Below, in pieces: positions 50,942 to 58,667 of a stretch of 64,000 nt of DNA. How positions within the stretch are numbered: position 1 is the first letter of the stretch; the number at the start of each line of letters is the position of its first letter. The stretch is from positions 1,054,001 to 1,118,000 of the forward strand of contig NZ_MTQP01000068.1 in the NCBI RefSeq assembly GCF_001984175.1, in the 5' to 3' direction. The position numbers were made by a program, and so were the translations under genes. The notes beneath the pieces are model-generated. The model made no database searches. It saw only the letters and a program-made list of their open reading frames with translations, and had not been told where the DNA came from. The DNA comes from Saccharothrix sp. ALI-22-I (GTDB taxonomy: Bacteria > Actinomycetota > Actinomycetes > Mycobacteriales > Pseudonocardiaceae).

Positions 50942-51520
50942 ATGGCCCGCACGAACGACGGATCGGCGGCCCCGCGGAGACGGGCTGATGTCCGACGCAA
51001 CGAGAAGGCGCTGCTGGACGCGGCCGCCGCGGTGTTCGTCGCCTCCGGCGTCGACGCGCCGGTGCGGGACATCGCCACCAGGGCCGGCGTCGGCGTCGGC
51101 ACGATCTACCGCCACTTCCCGACGCGGGCCGATCTCATCGTCGCGGTCTACCGCCACCAGGTCGAGGCGTGCGCCGAAGCCGGTCCGGCGCTGCTGGCGG
51201 ACAGCGCCACACCGCACACCGCGCTGGCGGGTTGGATCGACCTCTTCGTCGACTTCCTGGTCACCAAGCACGGCTTGGCCGAGGCACTGCAGTCCAACGA
51301 CGACGCCTTCCGGACGCTGCACGCCTACTTCCTCGACCGCCTCGTCCCCGTCTGCGCCCAGCTGCTCACCGCCGCCGCCGCGGCGGGCGAGATCATCCCC
51401 GACATGGACGCCCTCGTGCTGATGCGCGGCATCGGCAATCTCTGCATCGGCGCCGACAGCCCTCACTACGACGCGCGCCGCATGGTCGGACTCGTCATCG
51501 CGGGACTGCGGCTCCGCTAG
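50942..51520 (+). CDS. TetR-family repressor
   Basis: 192 residues from ATG 50942 with GGAGG 6 bp upstream. N-terminal HTH: NEKALLDAAAAVFVASGVDAPVRDIATRAGVGVGTIYRHFPTRADLI (about 18-65). The C-terminal ligand domain has FVDFLVTKHGLAEAL and VLMRGIGNLCIGAD, the SBP/TetR_C_33-type end common in actinomycetes. It probably binds the two palindromes just upstream and represses itself and the alpha/beta hydrolase. Confidence 0.95.
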   Translation: MARTNDGSAAPRRRADVRRNEKALLDAAAAVFVASGVDAPVRDIATRAGVGVGTIYRHFPTRADLIVAVYRHQVEACAEAGPALLADSATPHTALAGWIDLFVDFLVTKHGLAEALQSNDDAFRTLHAYFLDRLVPVCAQLLTAAAAAGEIIPDMDALVLMRGIGNLCIGADSPHYDARRMVGLVIAGLRLR

Positions 51521-51521
51521 G

Positions 51522-51617
51522 TCACGGGCTTGGCGCGGGGGCGTAGATCGCGCGGCCGATCTCGTGGAGCAGTCCTTTGTGGGCAGGCTGGGTGCGGAGC
51601 AGCCGGATGGCGGTCAC
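51522..51617 (-). CDS. 31-codon frame overlapping the DUF6461 stop
   Basis: GTG 51617 overlaps the DUF6461 stop (GTGA) and reads MTAIRLLRTQPAHKGLLHEI then GRAIYAPAPSP. The sequence looks like a natural C-terminal helix. If one G were restored in the GGGG-like run before the stop, it would extend the DUF6461 protein directly. It is therefore either a translationally coupled small ORF or the cut-off tail of the gene before it. Confidence 0.4.
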   Translation of the reverse strand: MTAIRLLRTQPAHKGLLHEIGRAIYAPAPSP

Positions 51618-53281
51618 CCCTTCAGGACGTAGGCCTGGTCGGCGGCGTAGATCGCGGCGAGGTCGTCCGCGGTGATGCCGCGGCCGGTGAAGCGGGCGAC
51701 CGCGGTCAGGCCCTTGGCTTTGCGGTGTCGGAAGTCGTCGAAGTCCAGGTCTTCGGTGTGCGGTGCGCCCGGTTCGTGACGCGGATTGCCCGCGAACAAC
51801 GGCTCCCCGCGCTCGGCGACGGTGAGCTGGAAGTTGCCGTTGACGTTCCAGTACAGGCTCGCGGCTTTCCCGTTGCGGGACAGCGCGGTCAGCGTGTCAT
51901 TGTCGGCGCCTTGGAAGCCGTTCTCCTCGACGGCCAGTACGACGTCGTCCACCGCGAGTACGGCCAGCAACGGCACATAGCCGTATCGCGGATCGCCGTG
52001 TCGTTCCCACGCGGGTCGCTCGGCGATCGACTTGATCGACACGGGTGCGGCCGGGTCACCGCCGAAGGTGCTGATCACCTCGCTCGGGGTGAGGCCGTGG
52101 ACGACGGTGATCGTGGCGGCCTCGCTGAGCGAGCTCTTCTCGATCCACCAGTGCTCGGCGTCGGGCGGGATCACCAGGGGCGGTTCGGGTTCCCCGCGCA
52201 GCCGATGGCCGAGCCGGTCCGTCTTCTTGTGCACGACCCCGGGCGCGGCCGGTGCCTGCCACACCACCACGTGGTAGGAGTCTTCGGCATCGTCGCGGCC
52301 GGTCACGTGCACGCGGACGCGATAGTCACCCGGCCACGGCGGCAATTCCCAACGACGGTTGTGCCTGGCTGTGTCACCGTGCAGAACCGCGCCGCCCTCC
52401 GGCGCGGTCCAGCTGATCTCGACGACCTCGTCCCAGCCGTTCAGGTCGATCTCGTCGGGCGGACCGGCCAGCACGCGCATCGTTGTCGGCACATGGCCCG
52501 CTGCCACGCCGGTACGGACCACCACGCCGTCCTCGACCGCGGCTACCAGGCCGTTGCCGGAGAAATCGACGTTCGCGGGCGCCGAGCCTTCGGTGATCCG
52601 GAACTGGTGGTCCGTCACCGCGGCGGACGGCGACCACGACCGCGGCAGCAGGTATTCGGCGCGCCGCTTGGCCAGCACGGCCGCCGCGTAGCCGCGAGGC
52701 TTGGGCACCGTCGGCAGGACGATCGCCGCGGCGCCCAGCGCCACACCGATGATCGCGGACGTCTCGCCGCCCACGGCGGTGCCCAACGAGCGCAGCACCG
52801 CGGTTGACACGATCACGGCCAGGGCGAAGTGCGCGGCACCGTGCTGCGCGGCGATCTCCGCTTCGTCACCGGTCGCGTCGGGCACGGCAGCCTTGTCCCG
52901 CAACGCTTCCACCAGGTCCACCACGAGGTCGGTCGCGCCGGGGTGGACCTGTTCGACGATGGCCACGGGCTGCTTCGTGGCGGTCTGCTCACCGCCGATC
53001 GCCATCGTGCTGAACCGCGTGACGGTCGGCCGGGTCAGGCCGGAAACAAGATCGTGCGGGATGTCCACGGCCAGCCGATCGACGGTCAGTTCCAGCGCGC
53101 CCAGCAGACGTTCGGAGAGCACGTTGCCGATCTCGTCCAGTGCCGCTTGGACTCTCGTGCCGTGCTGCCGACTCCCTTTCGGCTCCCACCGGCCAAGCCG
53201 GGCGGCGGGCTCTTCGGGCACGACCGCGACGATGTCCGGCAGCGCGGCCGACACGAGCGGTGCGAAATCCTTGATCCCCAT
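51614..53281 (-). CDS. DUF6461-domain protein with membrane-associated N-terminal region
   Basis: 555 residues from ATG 53281. Residues about 145-200 hold a hydrophobic patch (FALAVIVSTAVLRSLGTAVGG, SAIIGVALGAAAIVLPTVP), probably two membrane helices. Residues 250-370 are beta-rich (DFSGNGLVAAVEDGVVVRTG, YRVRVHVTGRDDAEDSYHVV). The C-terminal about 165 residues are the DUF6461 domain (GYVPLLAVLAVDDVVLAVEENGFQG, AASLYWNVNGNFQLTVAERGEPLF). DUF6461 proteins are frequent next to polymorphic-toxin or secretion genes, but function is unknown. The stop may be premature (see 51522-51617). Confidence 0.8.
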   Translation of the reverse strand: MGIKDFAPLVSAALPDIVAVVPEEPAARLGRWEPKGSRQHGTRVQAALDEIGNVLSERLLGALELTVDRLAVDIPHDLVSGLTRPTVTRFSTMAIGGEQTATKQPVAIVEQVHPGATDLVVDLVEALRDKAAVPDATGDEAEIAAQHGAAHFALAVIVSTAVLRSLGTAVGGETSAIIGVALGAAAIVLPTVPKPRGYAAAVLAKRRAEYLLPRSWSPSAAVTDHQFRITEGSAPANVDFSGNGLVAAVEDGVVVRTGVAAGHVPTTMRVLAGPPDEIDLNGWDEVVEISWTAPEGGAVLHGDTARHNRRWELPPWPGDYRVRVHVTGRDDAEDSYHVVVWQAPAAPGVVHKKTDRLGHRLRGEPEPPLVIPPDAEHWWIEKSSLSEAATITVVHGLTPSEVISTFGGDPAAPVSIKSIAERPAWERHGDPRYGYVPLLAVLAVDDVVLAVEENGFQGADNDTLTALSRNGKAASLYWNVNGNFQLTVAERGEPLFAGNPRHEPGAPHTEDLDFDDFRHRKAKGLTAVARFTGRGITADDLAAIYAADQAYVLKG

Positions 53282-53441
53282 CGCGCCATCCTGCCGGCGC
53301 GCCGAAGCGGGCCTCCAGCCGGAACGTCCCGTCATGCCGCGATGCGGGCACTTGACGGTGGCTGCCGATGGGGGAGCGGTTGGACGAGCCCAAGCCCCAG
53401 TCGAAGACCGCCCTGCTGCCCGCCAGGTTCCGGCCACTTGC

Positions 53442-53490
53442 ATACCCCTGGGGGCATGCTACCGTCTGGAGTAGATACCCCCAGGGGTAT
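53442..53490 (+). promoter_or_regulatory. Two CsoR/CstR-type operators before the rhodanese operon
   Basis: ATACCCC-TG-GGGGCAT (53442-53457, one mismatch) and ATACCCC-CA-GGGGTAT (53475-53490, perfect) are 33 bp apart, centre to centre. The second ends 23 bp before the rhodanese start. The pattern is that bound by CsoR/CstR-family repressors, and a CstR-like gene closes this operon. Confidence 0.85.
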
Positions 53491-53513
53491 CCAGTCCGAC
53501 TACGGGAGCTGAT

Positions 53514-53831
53514 GTGACGTCCGAGATCGACCAGAACGGCTTCGCCGCCCGCCTCGCCGAGGGAAACGCCTTCGTGCTCGACGTCCGCGAGGCCCGTGAG
53601 TACCGCCCGGGTCACGTTCCGGGTGCCCTGAACGTGCCGCTGAGCGTGCTGCCCGCCCGCGTGGCGGAGCTGCCCAAGGACCGACCCGTCTACGTCGTCT
53701 GCCAGGCCGGTGGTCGCAGCGCCCAGGCCACCGGCCTCCTGCGCGCCGTCGGGGTCGACGCGGTCGACGTCCTCGGCGGCACCGGTGCGTGGATCGACTC
53801 GGGCCGTCCCGTCGAGACCACGAAGGCGTGA
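53514..53831 (+). CDS. Single-domain rhodanese (sulfurtransferase)
   Basis: 105 residues from GTG 53514. Rhodanese fold: FVLDVREAREYRPGHVPGALNVPL, active-site loop VCQAGGRSAQAT with the persulfide-forming Cys, then DAVDVLGGTGAWIDSG. It carries sulfane sulfur between partners in the cytosol. First gene of a five-gene unit with an MBL-rhodanese fusion, a membrane rhodanese, a TauE exporter and a CstR-like regulator, behind two operators. Confidence 0.95.
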   Translation: MTSEIDQNGFAARLAEGNAFVLDVREAREYRPGHVPGALNVPLSVLPARVAELPKDRPVYVVCQAGGRSAQATGLLRAVGVDAVDVLGGTGAWIDSGRPVETTKA

Positions 53832-53844
53832 GAGGCGCGAACCG

Positions 53845-55224
53845 ATGATCACCGTTCTGCCCATCGACACACCGGGACTCGGCGACCGCACCTACCTGGC
53901 CCACGACGGCGCGGTGGCCCTGGTGGTCGACCCTCAGCGCGACTACGACCGGGTGCTCGGCCTGGCGCGTGCCGCAGGCGTGCGCATCACCCATGTCTTC
54001 GAGTCCCACATCCACAACGACTACGTGACCGGTGGCTACGAACTCGCCCGCGAGGTGGGGGCGCAGTACCTGCTCAACGCCGACGACCCGGTCTCCTTCG
54101 AGCGGGTCGGCGTGCGCGACGGCGACGTCGTCGAGGTCGGCGACCGGATGCGGGTGCGGGTCCTGCTCACCCCGGGCCACACCCACACCCACCTGTCCTT
54201 CGCCCTGTCGGAGGGCGGTGAACCGTTCGCGGCCTTCACCGGCGGCTCACTGCTCTACGGTTCCACCGGTCGTCCGGACCTGCTGGGCCCGGACCACACC
54301 GACGCACTGGCGCACGCCCAATGGCACTCGGCCCGCCGGTTGGCCGACGAACTGCCCGACACCACCGCCGTCTACCCGACGCACGGTTTCGGCAGCTTCT
54401 GCTCGGCCACCCAGTCCGAGGCCACCACCGGCACCATCCGCCAGGAGAAGCTGTCCAACCCGGCGCTGACCCGGGAACTGGACGGCTACGTCGAGGAACT
54501 GCTCGCCGGTCTCGACGCATACCCGGCGTATTACGCGCACATGGCTCCCGCGAACTCCGCCGGACCGGGCCGGCCGGACCTCTCACCGCCCGCCGAGGCC
54601 GACCCGGCCGAACTGCGGCGGCGCATCGCGGCCCACGAGTGGGTCGTCGACCTGCGCAGCCGGACCGCGTTCGCGTCCGGGCACGTCGCCGGCACGGTGA
54701 ACTTCGGCCTCGACGGCCCGTTCGTCACCTACCTCGGCTGGCTCATCCCCTGGGGCACGCCCGTGACGCTGGTGGGCGAGACCGTCGAGGACGTCGCCGA
54801 GGCGCAGCGCGAACTGGTCCGCATCGGCATCGACCGCCCGGCCGCGATGGCCACCGGACGGCCCGAGGACTGGGCGGGCGGCGAGCCGCTGCGCCGCTAC
54901 CCCACGGCCACTTTCGCCGACCTCGCCGCCGAACGGGACCAGAGGACCGTTGTCCTGGACGTGCGCCGGAACTGGGAGCGCGCCGAGCAGCACATCGCCG
55001 GCTCCACGCACATCCCGATCCACGAAGTGCTCGACCGCCTCGACGAGATGCCGGCAGGCCCGATCTGGGTGCACTGCGCCGGTGGTTACCGCGCCGGCGT
55101 GGTGGCCGCCCTGCTCGACGCCCACGGGGTCGACGTCGTGGCGATCGACGACACCTTCGACAACGCCGGCCCGGCCGGTCTGCCCCTCACCTCAGCCCCG
55201 GAACACCAGGAGATCCACGCATGA
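53845..55224 (+). CDS. MBL-rhodanese fusion, persulfide dioxygenase (CstB-like)
   Basis: 459 residues from ATG 53845. Residues about 1-235 form the metallo-beta-lactamase fold of persulfide dioxygenases (ESHIHNDYVTGGYELA for the metal His/Asp motif, TPGHTHTHLSF, VYPTHGFGSFC). About 255-345 is a rhodanese-like domain without Cys (VVDLRSRTAFASGHVAGTVNF, TLVGETVED). The last domain (about 360-450) is an active rhodanese with VHCAGGYRAG. This is the three-domain layout of staphylococcal CstB, which oxidises low-molecular-weight persulfides to thiosulfate. Fe(II) site inferred. ATGA overlap with the next gene. Confidence 0.93.
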   Translation: MITVLPIDTPGLGDRTYLAHDGAVALVVDPQRDYDRVLGLARAAGVRITHVFESHIHNDYVTGGYELAREVGAQYLLNADDPVSFERVGVRDGDVVEVGDRMRVRVLLTPGHTHTHLSFALSEGGEPFAAFTGGSLLYGSTGRPDLLGPDHTDALAHAQWHSARRLADELPDTTAVYPTHGFGSFCSATQSEATTGTIRQEKLSNPALTRELDGYVEELLAGLDAYPAYYAHMAPANSAGPGRPDLSPPAEADPAELRRRIAAHEWVVDLRSRTAFASGHVAGTVNFGLDGPFVTYLGWLIPWGTPVTLVGETVEDVAEAQRELVRIGIDRPAAMATGRPEDWAGGEPLRRYPTATFADLAAERDQRTVVLDVRRNWERAEQHIAGSTHIPIHEVLDRLDEMPAGPIWVHCAGGYRAGVVAALLDAHGVDVVAIDDTFDNAGPAGLPLTSAPEHQEIHA

Positions 55225-55796
55225 CGCGGCACCTCGCCACCGTCGACGGCCCATCGCTCCGGGAACGCCTCGACGACGTCACCAGCCCTGCCCCGCGCCT
55301 GATCGACGTCCGCACGGCCGTGGAGTTCGAGGCCGGGCACATCCCCGGCGCGGTCAACGTGCCGCTGGACGTGTTGCAGGAGCGGTTGGACGATCTGTGT
55401 CCCGTGCTGCGCGGCCAGGACATCGTCCTGGTCTGCCGATCGGGGCGGCGTGCCGGCCAGGCCCAGGAGACATTGGCCGGAGCCGGCCTCGGCACCAGCA
55501 AGGTGCTCGCCGGCGGCATCGTCGACTGGGAGAGGGCCGGCGGGGAACTCGACCGCGGCCGACAGGTGTGGGAGCTGGAACGTCAGATCCGCTTCGCGGC
55601 CGGTGCGATGGTCCTCGCGGCCGTGCTCGCCAGCGTCGCCGTGCCGCAGGCGAAGTGGCTGGCGGCGCTCATCGGTGGCGGGTTGGTCGTGGCGGCCTTG
55701 TCGAACACCTGCGCTTTGGGCATGGCACTGGCACGGATGCCGTGGAACCGCCGCCGCGGCGAGTCTCCAATCGACCGGCTCGCCGCGGACCGGTGA
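55221..55796 (+). CDS. Membrane rhodanese (rhodanese plus DUF2892 helices)
   Basis: 191 residues from ATG 55221, overlapping the CstB-like stop by four bases. N-terminal rhodanese (LIDVRTAVEFEAGHIPGAVNVPLD, active loop VCRSGRRAGQAQ with Cys). From about 120 two C-terminal membrane helices (AAGAMVLAAVLASVAVPQA, WLAALIGGGLVVAALSNTC) form a DUF2892 anchor. Similar to CstA-type membrane sulfurtransferases; it may pass sulfane sulfur at the membrane, close to the TauE exporter encoded next. Confidence 0.92.
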   Translation: MTRHLATVDGPSLRERLDDVTSPAPRLIDVRTAVEFEAGHIPGAVNVPLDVLQERLDDLCPVLRGQDIVLVCRSGRRAGQAQETLAGAGLGTSKVLAGGIVDWERAGGELDRGRQVWELERQIRFAAGAMVLAAVLASVAVPQAKWLAALIGGGLVVAALSNTCALGMALARMPWNRRRGESPIDRLAADR

Positions 55797-55800
55797 CCCG

Positions 55801-56655
55801 GTGCTGACGCTGACCGTCGCGCTCGCCGTCGTCGTCGGGATCACCTTGGGGCTCCTCGGCGGCGGCGGGTCGATCCTCATGGTGCCGCTGCTGGTCTACG
55901 CGGCCGGCATGGACACCAAGGAGGCCATCGCCGCCTCCCTGGTGGTCGTCGGCGTGACCTCGGCGGTCGGCGTCCTCGGGCACGCCCGCGCCGGACGGGT
56001 CCGCCTGCGCACCGGCCTGCTGTTCGGCCTCGCGGGCATGGCCGGCGCCTTCGTGGGCGGACTGGTCGGTGGCCACCTGCCCGGCCGGCTGCTGATGGCC
56101 GCGTTCGCGGTCATGATGGTCGCCACCGCCGTGGGCATGCTGCGCGGTCGCGGGCAGGTCGCCACCACGTCCGCGCACACCGACCTGCCAGTCGGCCGGG
56201 TGCTCCTGGACGGGACTGTCGTCGGCCTGGTCACCGGTCTGGTCGGTGCGGGCGGTGGTTTCCTCGTCGTTCCCGCCCTGGCACTGCTCGGCGGACTGCC
56301 CATGTCCGTCGCCGTCGGCACGTCGCTGCTGGTCATCGCCATGAAGTCGGTCGCGGGCCTGACCGGCTACCTGGCCGCGGTGCCGATCGACTGGGCCCTC
56401 ACCGGTGCGATCACCGCCGCCGCGGTCGTCGGAAGCCTCATCGGCAACCGGTTGGTGGCCCGGATTCCGGCGGACGCGCTGCGCCGGGGGTTCGGCTGGT
56501 TCGTGCTGGCCACGGGAGCGTTCGTGCTGGCCCAGCAGGCCCCGGACCAGCTGCGCGTCCCCGCGCTCCTCGCCGTCGCCGGCCTCGGCATCGCCGTGGG
56601 CACCTGCCTGGGGTTCGTGCCCCGTTGCCCACTGCGGCACATCGGCACCACCTGA
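55801..56655 (+). CDS. TauE/SafE-family sulfite/anion exporter
   Basis: 284 residues from GTG 55801, 4 bp after the membrane-rhodanese stop. Seven to eight membrane helices in two TauE repeats, each with the LGLLGGGGSILMVPLLVYAAG / GLVGAGGGFLVVPALALLGG signature. TauE proteins move sulfite, sulfoacetate or thiosulfate across the membrane. In this operon it most likely expels the sulfite or thiosulfate produced by persulfide oxidation. Confidence 0.93.
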   Translation: MLTLTVALAVVVGITLGLLGGGGSILMVPLLVYAAGMDTKEAIAASLVVVGVTSAVGVLGHARAGRVRLRTGLLFGLAGMAGAFVGGLVGGHLPGRLLMAAFAVMMVATAVGMLRGRGQVATTSAHTDLPVGRVLLDGTVVGLVTGLVGAGGGFLVVPALALLGGLPMSVAVGTSLLVIAMKSVAGLTGYLAAVPIDWALTGAITAAAVVGSLIGNRLVARIPADALRRGFGWFVLATGAFVLAQQAPDQLRVPALLAVAGLGIAVGTCLGFVPRCPLRHIGTT

Positions 56656-56736
56656 ACCCGTGCGACGGCCGGGACGTGAGCCGGACGCCGCGCGGCCCCG
56701 GAATGTCCACGGCCCGTGCGGCGCTGCACCATTGCA

Positions 56737-56752
56737 GTACCCGCCGGGGTAT
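56737..56752 (+). promoter_or_regulatory. Third, imperfect CsoR/CstR-type operator
   Basis: GTACCCG-CC-GGGGTAT (56737-56752) resembles the two sites at 53.4 kb with two mismatches in the left arm. It lies 23 bp before the regulator start, so the repressor probably also controls its own gene separately. Confidence 0.7.
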
Positions 56753-56775
56753 CCAACCCCGGCGGTGAGGAGAGG

Positions 56776-57051
56776 ATGAGCGGCATGCAACTGGAGAACG
56801 CCCAGGTCGTCGGCGACGTCATCAAGCGACTGCGCCGCGCCGAGGGCCAACTGGCCGGCGTGATCCGGATGCTGGAGGCCGGCCGGGACTGCGAGGACGT
56901 CGTCACCCAACTCGCCGCCGTCTCCCGCGCCCTGGACAAGGCCGGATTCGCCATCATCGCCACCGGCCTGGAGCAGTGCATCACCGCCGGAGAGAACGGC
57001 AACACCCTCGACCGGGCAAAACTGGAAAAGCTCTTCCTCTCCCTGGCCTGA
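56776..57051 (+). CDS. CsoR/RcnR-family repressor, CstR-like persulfide sensor
   Basis: 91 residues from ATG 56776 (GGAGAGG just upstream). All-helical CsoR fold: VIKRLRRAEGQLAGVIRMLEAGRDCEDVVTQL, then RALDKAGFAIIATGLEQCIT. Two cysteines remain at the CsoR W and Z positions (in GRDCED and LEQCIT), but the copper-binding His between them is replaced (ATGLEQC). This Cys-Cys without His pattern is that of CstR, which senses persulfides by forming di-/trisulfide cross-links. It sits at the end of the operon with its own site upstream. Confidence 0.9.
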   Translation: MSGMQLENAQVVGDVIKRLRRAEGQLAGVIRMLEAGRDCEDVVTQLAAVSRALDKAGFAIIATGLEQCITAGENGNTLDRAKLEKLFLSLA

Positions 57052-57076
57052 GCAAACCACCCGTCGCGCCCAGGGC

Positions 57077-57103
57077 GCCCGACGACGCGCGGCGTCGTCG
57101 GGC
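57077..57103 (+). terminator. Strong terminator of the persulfide operon
   Basis: GCCCGACGACGC (57077-57088), loop GCG, GCGTCGTCGGGC (57092-57103), followed at 57114-57119 by CCTTTT. It begins 25 bp after the CstR-like stop. Confidence 0.9.
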
Positions 57104-57229
57104 CGGGTTCCGGCCTTTTATCGCACTCCTGCTTGTCCTAGATCTTCGAGTACTTTGACGCCGATACTCCCTTTGGGTACGGGACCGGCGGCCGATACAA
57201 AGCGAACGCGATCACCGGGTTCCGGTTTG

Positions 57230-57606
57230 CCGGCAAGGTCGCGTTCTCGATGTTTGAGTCATGAATGATCCAGTCGGTGATCGAGTGGTGCAGGGGGCGC
57301 CAACCGAGCAGGTCGCGGGCCCGGGTGGCGCGTACCCGGCTGTTGGAGCCCAAGGCGTGGATGGCGAACTCGGGTTCCAGACGCTGTCGGGGAGTCGGGG
57401 GCCCAGGGCCGCGGGCCGGGCAGACCGAGGGAACGAGCGATGGCGTCGGTCATCGCGGCGAAGGATTCCTCGCCGTTCTCGACGAAGTAGAACGTGCCGG
57501 CTTGGCCACGTCGCGGGTCAAGCCGGTGACGGTGTGGCCCGCCCGGAGGAGGCGGGTAGCGACGGCGCCGCCGATGTAGCCGCTCGCCCCGGTGACGAAA
57601 ACGTGC
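57230..57606 (-). pseudogene. NAD-dependent epimerase (SDR) gene with internal deletion and frameshifts
   Basis: From ATG 57606 the frame begins as an extended SDR (MHVFVTGASGYIGGAVATRL, with the nucleotide motif TGASGYIG) and runs for about 39 residues. It then jumps into another frame with interior/C-terminal family sequence (GTFYFVENGEESFAAMTDAI, SLGLPGPRPW). Another shift near 57380 leads to the C-terminal block ALGSNSRVRATRARDLLGW, HHSITDWIIHD. About 150-170 residues of the usual about 290, including the YxxxK catalytic region, are missing. It is a dead remnant between the persulfide operon terminator and the Vgb-like gene. Confidence 0.85.
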
Positions 57607-57738
57607 ATCAGAGTCCTTCCGGTCGCCGGGCCCTTGGCGCTGACTGCGCTGATGTGACGGCCCGTGTGCAGCGTCGTCGTCGCTCAGCCGGAGCCGCAAA
57701 GTTCGTTGCCGGAATGGCAACCTCGGCCTGATGCGTGG

Positions 57739-58653
57739 TTACCGCTGGTCGGCCTGATCGGTCGGGGTCAGGCGGGCGATGGAGCCGATTTCGAGGGCGA
57801 CCCACAGTGCACCGTCGGGGCCGACGGTGATCCCGTGGGGTTCCGAGGCCGGGGTCGGCAGCCGGTAGGTGTCGATGGTGCCGTCCGGGCTGATGCGGCC
57901 GATGCGGTTGGCGGCCCATTCGGTGAACCAGCAGTGCCCGTCGGGGGTGGCGGTGATGGCGTGCGGGCGGGCGGTGCGGTCCGGTAGGGGGAACTCGGTG
58001 ATGTGGCCGTCCGTGGTGATGCGGCCGATCTGTCCGGCGCCGATCTCGACGAACCACATCGCGCCGTCGGCGCCCTGGGTGATACCGACTGGGCCGGCGT
58101 TGGTGGTGGGCAGTGGATGCGTGGTGACGACTCCGGCGGTGGTGATTCGGCCGATGGCGTTGGCCTGGTTCATCGTGAACCACAGCGCGTTGTCGGAGCC
58201 GGTGGCGATCATCGACGGGAAGGTCCCGGATTGGGGGAGGGGGAACTCGGTGATCGTTCCGTCCACGGTGATCCGACCGATCTTGTCGGCGTTCATCTCG
58301 GTGAACCAGAGCGCTCCGTCCGGCCCCGGTGTGATGCCGAAAGGTCCTGCTTCGGCGGACGGTGTGTCGAATGCGGTGATGTCGCCGTCGGTGGTGATCC
58401 GGCCGATCCGGTGTCCTAGTGATTCGGTGAACCACAACGCACCGTCCGGCCCGGTGGTGAGCAGCGACGGGCGGCCTGACGGTGGATCCAGCCGGTAGGA
58501 GGTGTGTTCTCCGCGGAGGTCGAGTCGTCCGATCCGGCCGTGGTGCACCTCGGTGAACCACAGTGCGTGATCGGGTCCGGCGGTGATGCCGTACGGCCCC
58601 GAACCGGGCTCGGACACGGGGTACTCGACGATTGGCACAGTCTGGGCTTCCAC
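57739..58653 (-). CDS. Virginiamycin-B-lyase-like seven-bladed propeller
   Basis: 304 residues from GTG 58653 (GAGGAG about 10 bp upstream). Seven repeats of about 42 residues, each with the pattern GPDGALWFTE...RIGRITTDG, make a Vgb-type beta-propeller. Vgb enzymes linearise streptogramin B antibiotics by an elimination reaction using His/Glu residues on one face. I see HAITATPDGHCWFTEW in the last blades but cannot confirm the catalytic set. No signal peptide, so cytosolic. Last gene of a five-gene operon, 14 bp after the FAD monooxygenase, so a small-molecule-inactivating or binding role is plausible. Confidence 0.88.
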   Translation of the reverse strand: MEAQTVPIVEYPVSEPGSGPYGITAGPDHALWFTEVHHGRIGRLDLRGEHTSYRLDPPSGRPSLLTTGPDGALWFTESLGHRIGRITTDGDITAFDTPSAEAGPFGITPGPDGALWFTEMNADKIGRITVDGTITEFPLPQSGTFPSMIATGSDNALWFTMNQANAIGRITTAGVVTTHPLPTTNAGPVGITQGADGAMWFVEIGAGQIGRITTDGHITEFPLPDRTARPHAITATPDGHCWFTEWAANRIGRISPDGTIDTYRLPTPASEPHGITVGPDGALWVALEIGSIARLTPTDQADQR

Positions 58654-58667
58654 CGCGAACGTGCTCC

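Noticed and set aside
53514..57051. Copper-efflux operon under CsoR
   Set aside because: Operators and regulator fold fit CsoR, but the copper His is missing and the operon encodes sulfur enzymes and TauE, not a copper ATPase or chaperone.
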